A stretch of 32,799 nt of DNA from Zancudomyces culisetae (lineage: Eukaryota; Kickxellomycota; Harpellomycetes; Harpellales; Legeriomycetaceae), in assembly GCA_001969505.1 (NCBI GenBank), contig LSSK01000922.1:1-32799 (forward strand), written 5' to 3'. Position numbers and translations under genes: made by a program. This document shows, piece by piece, positions 30,156 through 32,799 of the stretch. The notes below the pieces were generated by a model, which did not search any database, was not told the origin of the DNA, and was given only the letters and a program-made list of their open reading frames with translations. Position 1 is the first letter of the stretch; each line of letters starts with the position of its first letter.

Positions 30156-31262
30156 TCAACCCGCAAAAAGTCTTTTCAAATGATTTGAAAATATCACGCT
30201 CCTACTTTTTGTGAGTTTAAACTTTGGCAACGCATAAAAACTCTTTTTAGTTTTTCTATACTCCTCCAGCTTTGTGCCAAAAGTAGAATCGTAGTTGTTG
30301 AATGCTCCAGCCACTTTACTTTTGTCAAACATTTTTTTCAATGAATCGTTGATACCAGTTCCTTTTACACTATCAACATATTCTTTTTTAGTTATGCTTT
30401 CTGCATCAACACTTGGGATACTTCTGAATCCGCCATCCCCTTGTCCAACCAACTCGTACATATCAATCTTTTCCTGCAACTCTCCATTTTTTGTGCTTGC
30501 CGTCACCGGCTTGCTTATCAATCTTTTGTCCAGATTAGCATAATATTTTTTCCCATCAATTATTTTGGCTTTTGGTTTTTTAGGTTTGTTTTCATCATGG
30601 TCGATGCTGAAGATTGTCGACTTGGTTTTCCTCAGTATCTCTTTCATTGAAAGAATACTCTTCTTAGTTGGTTTTGAAAATACTTTAGTTTGTGTTTTAA
30701 AGTAGTTCTCGCTTTCAAATGGGTCATTTTTCGGTACCTGAAGCCAAAATTCTAGCTTGTCCTCATCTTTATCTTCACCTCTGCCTTCACCTGTGCCTTC
30801 ATCATCATCCTTGCTTTGAAACTCATCTTTACCCACGTTCTGACATTCATTCTCGTTTACATTCCCATTCCTATTCCCATTTATACTTTTATCCTTATCT
30901 GTGACCCTATTTATGTCCTTTTCAGCTTCATCCTCCCTTACCCTGGTCTTATTATTCAACTCTTTCTGGTCAAACCCATTTCCTATATTACATGCCTTAT
31001 TCTTTATTGCGCCATCCGATTGTACTTTTTTGAGAACTTCCTCTTTACATAACCTCTGCCTAATCATAAAGGTACTCATCATCTTTTTAGGTCTTTTGTG
31101 GACAACATCTGTGCTTCTATCCACACCACTATAGGTTTCCTTTACTATATCTTTGATGTCATCCTGAAACCGGCTCTCTTGACGAGCTTCTACTTTTTTA
31201 CCACCGCCGTCCGCATACTTCAGCAACTTTTCTTTGTTTTTGCCGCTCATCATATTCAGCAC
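30156..31262 (-). CDS. Orphan 368-aa charged protein convergent with MER3
   Basis: I do not recognise this protein. The 368-aa frame starts MLNMMSGKNK; the Met at residue 5 is an alternative start. It is highly charged: a basic N-terminal part with a helix-like segment (FQDDIKDIVKETY), then an Asn/Asp/Glu/Gly-rich low-complexity stretch around residues 125-172. A more ordered-looking C-terminal half follows, with repeated Lys-rich patches (KPTKKSILSMKEILRKTK, KPKKPKAK) and a basic tail (KFKLTKSR, NHLKRL). It has no membrane segment or signal peptide. A nuclear protein is plausible from the basic patches. Its stop codon (TGA) is 151 nt from that of MER3. Confidence 0.68.
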   Translation of the reverse strand: MLNMMSGKNKEKLLKYADGGGKKVEARQESRFQDDIKDIVKETYSGVDRSTDVVHKRPKKMMSTFMIRQRLCKEEVLKKVQSDGAIKNKACNIGNGFDQKELNNKTRVREDEAEKDINRVTDKDKSINGNRNGNVNENECQNVGKDEFQSKDDDEGTGEGRGEDKDEDKLEFWLQVPKNDPFESENYFKTQTKVFSKPTKKSILSMKEILRKTKSTIFSIDHDENKPKKPKAKIIDGKKYYANLDKRLISKPVTASTKNGELQEKIDMYELVGQGDGGFRSIPSVDAESITKKEYVDSVKGTGINDSLKKMFDKSKVAGAFNNYDSTFGTKLEEYRKTKKSFYALPKFKLTKSRSVIFSNHLKRLFAG

Positions 31263-32639
31263 CTGTTGTATATATATTTTTTATTATTGAAATAAAGGTG
31301 CTTAAATATATCGATATAAAAAACCGATACCGCTTTTTAATATATATATACTATTATACCACAAACCACTTTTTCTCTTTTTTTTTGTTTAAAGGATAAA
31401 ACAGGGGTTCACATAGGATAAAAAGCGCAATATTTAAACAAAGAAATACTCCGAGCAGGCAGTATTTATTCCTAATTGATGTATTCAATAATTGTGTGTG
31501 TGTGTGTGTTTGAATCGGTTTACTGGTTAGAGCTAATCATCATCCACTATCCACCATAAAACACATCCATTTTGATGTAAAGCAGCTGTTGCTTTTATAT
31601 CCCGAAATTTATGTTTTTATTCTTGTTTTTGCTTTGTTTTATTCTAGTAACTCTAAAAAAATAGGGAGAACAATCATGGTTTTAACAACCAATTTCTAAA
31701 TGCATTCATACCTATACCCTCACTACAATCATAGTATTCAACACAAAACGACTTGTTTAGCTACTACCGCGGTTGTAGCTAGCATTGGGCTTTTCTGGTG
31801 CAAATACCAATCAAATATTTCTTCTTTTCAATAACAACAACAACAAAAAAGCGTGTGGAAATACCGCTATTAAAAACCCATTTAAAAACAGATAGTTAAT
31901 ACTGCACCTATTGTTATAGATTTGTGAAATAATGGTTTAGCTTTTACAACGCTTTGCACTACTTATTTTTATCGCTTTTCATCCAAAAAAAGGAGAATAA
32001 AAAACAATAAGCGTTTAAATAGCACTCATAGTTGCGCACAACTTGTACTACGCTTTATTTGTCTACTCAAGGTCGCCTATTTGCAACAAATGAAAAAAGA
32101 GGAGATCAATGCAAAGCGCATATATTACATCATCACAATATATACTTTTGTTTTTTTGGTGGGGGGTTTGATATTGGTTTATGTTAAAGATTTGAAATAT
32201 TATACGACTTAATCATAAAAATACTGTAGAAAAAAGCTGCAAAATGAGTTTATTGTTTGTTTACTTGAATGATGCTAAGGTAATCCAGTAGTTTACAAAC
32301 AGTATATGCTTGATTTATTGTAAACAAAAAAATAACCAATTTACTCGTCAAGGATAGCACTTATATACTTCAGCTACGTAATTGTGTTGTTTTCAAGCAT
32401 CTATCATCTAAATGGTTGGGTGTAACCATTAATATACAAAAAAAAGCAGAAGTAAGCTAGTAAGACGCATTTAACCATGTTCTGCCATACAACATCAACA
32501 GCTTGTCCCAAATTACTGTTTCGTTTTTTTTTGCGTGTTACAAAGTTTCTGAGGCTTTTTGCTCTGTTAGTTTAATTTGCTCCAATCCAGTATTCGTTCT
32601 TTTTTTTTGTGCTCATTTTTGTTAAATCGCCAGGATTTG
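31263..32639. other. 1.4-kb intergenic region, promoters of the 30156-31262 orphan and of a possible downstream gene
   Basis: AT-rich, with TATATATATA at 31341-31350 about 80 nt upstream of the orphan's ATG and a TG dinucleotide tract at 31492-31509. No tRNA, open frame or repeat family was recognised in the remainder. Confidence 0.55.
31492..31509. repeat. TG dinucleotide microsatellite
   Basis: About nine TG units. It is internal to the sequence and a simple repeat; it does not look like telomere sequence because no irregular TG1-3 or long unit follows. Confidence 0.8.
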
Positions 32640-32716
32640 ATGGATGGGGTTGATTTTAGCGATGTTTTTCTCTTGGATTTACCAATGCAAATGATATCTT
32701 TAGACTTTTGGAGAAG
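32640..32716 (+). CDS. Possible first exon of a gene truncated by the window end
   Basis: ATG at 32640 opens a frame of 25 codons plus two bases (MDGVDFSDVFLLDLPMQMIS, then LDFWR) ending at a GTAATA donor. Reading on gives a stop immediately (AGG TAA), so an intron is needed. The peptide looks protein-like (amphipathic, no low complexity) but is too short to identify, and the next exon would lie outside or at the very edge of the window. Confidence 0.25.
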
Positions 32717-32799
32717 GTAATACCAATTTAAATCGAAAAGTGGAATGATGTTTGCAAGGGTTACAACTCATTTCAGACTTTTAAGGTATACCCCGAGTA

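Noticed and set aside
31492-31509. TG repeat as telomeric sequence
   Set aside because: A plain dinucleotide run with unique DNA on both sides and genes beyond; a microsatellite is sufficient.

Overview
The window looks like nuclear DNA of an ascomycete yeast. It is AT-rich, its genes are compact, promoters carry TATA boxes, and spliceosomal introns are short (63-150 nt) with GT...TAG/CAG ends and some ACTAAC/CTAAT-like branch sites. Several products are recognisable: MSP1, RNA14, HAS1, an MRH4-type mitochondrial DEAD-box protein, and MER3/HFM1. Two conserved leucines of HAS1 are encoded by CTG (15044-15046 and 15665-15667), so CTG reads as Leu and this is not a CUG-Ser yeast. Introns are frequent for a budding yeast, which suggests an intron-rich, early-diverging lineage. 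That placement is inference and no species is claimed.

Layout. 1-1143 (-): 5' two thirds of MSP1, spliced and cut by the window edge. 1794-5900 (-): RNA14, about twice the usual length because of an acidic N-terminus and long low-complexity tails. 5901-11169: 5.3 kb with no convincing gene. 11170-11796 (+): a short acetate/succinate-type transporter (AceTr family). 12506-13336 (-): carbonyl-reductase-like SDR. 14366-16195 (-): HAS1. 16526-17422 (-): an ADP/ATP carrier, collinear over its whole length but carrying three in-frame TAA codons. 17423-19159: intergenic. 19160-20662 (+): spliced protein of unknown function with a PP1-docking-like motif. 20961-23044 (-): MRH4-like helicase, two exons. 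23930-24546 (+): small membrane protein, three exons. 25148-25477 (+): 109-aa orphan. 25692-30004 (+): the meiotic helicase MER3/HFM1, reconstructed here as 17 exons. 30156-31262 (-): 368-aa orphan. 32640-end (+): possible first exon of a truncated gene.

The genes are ordinary housekeeping, mitochondrial and meiotic functions and do not form a pathway cluster. Three things stand out. First, the ADP/ATP carrier is interrupted only by TAA codons, ends in TGA, and resembles metazoan/oomycete-type carriers more than classical yeast ones. Second, MER3 holds 16 introns, 12 of them in the first third of its coding sequence, with mostly non-consensus 5' splice sites and exons as short as 15-37 nt, while its neighbours have none to three. 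Third, the 5.3 kb gene-free gap is large enough to be a point of chromosomal function (centromere-like) or an unusually long promoter. No tRNA, rRNA, CRISPR or transposon was found.
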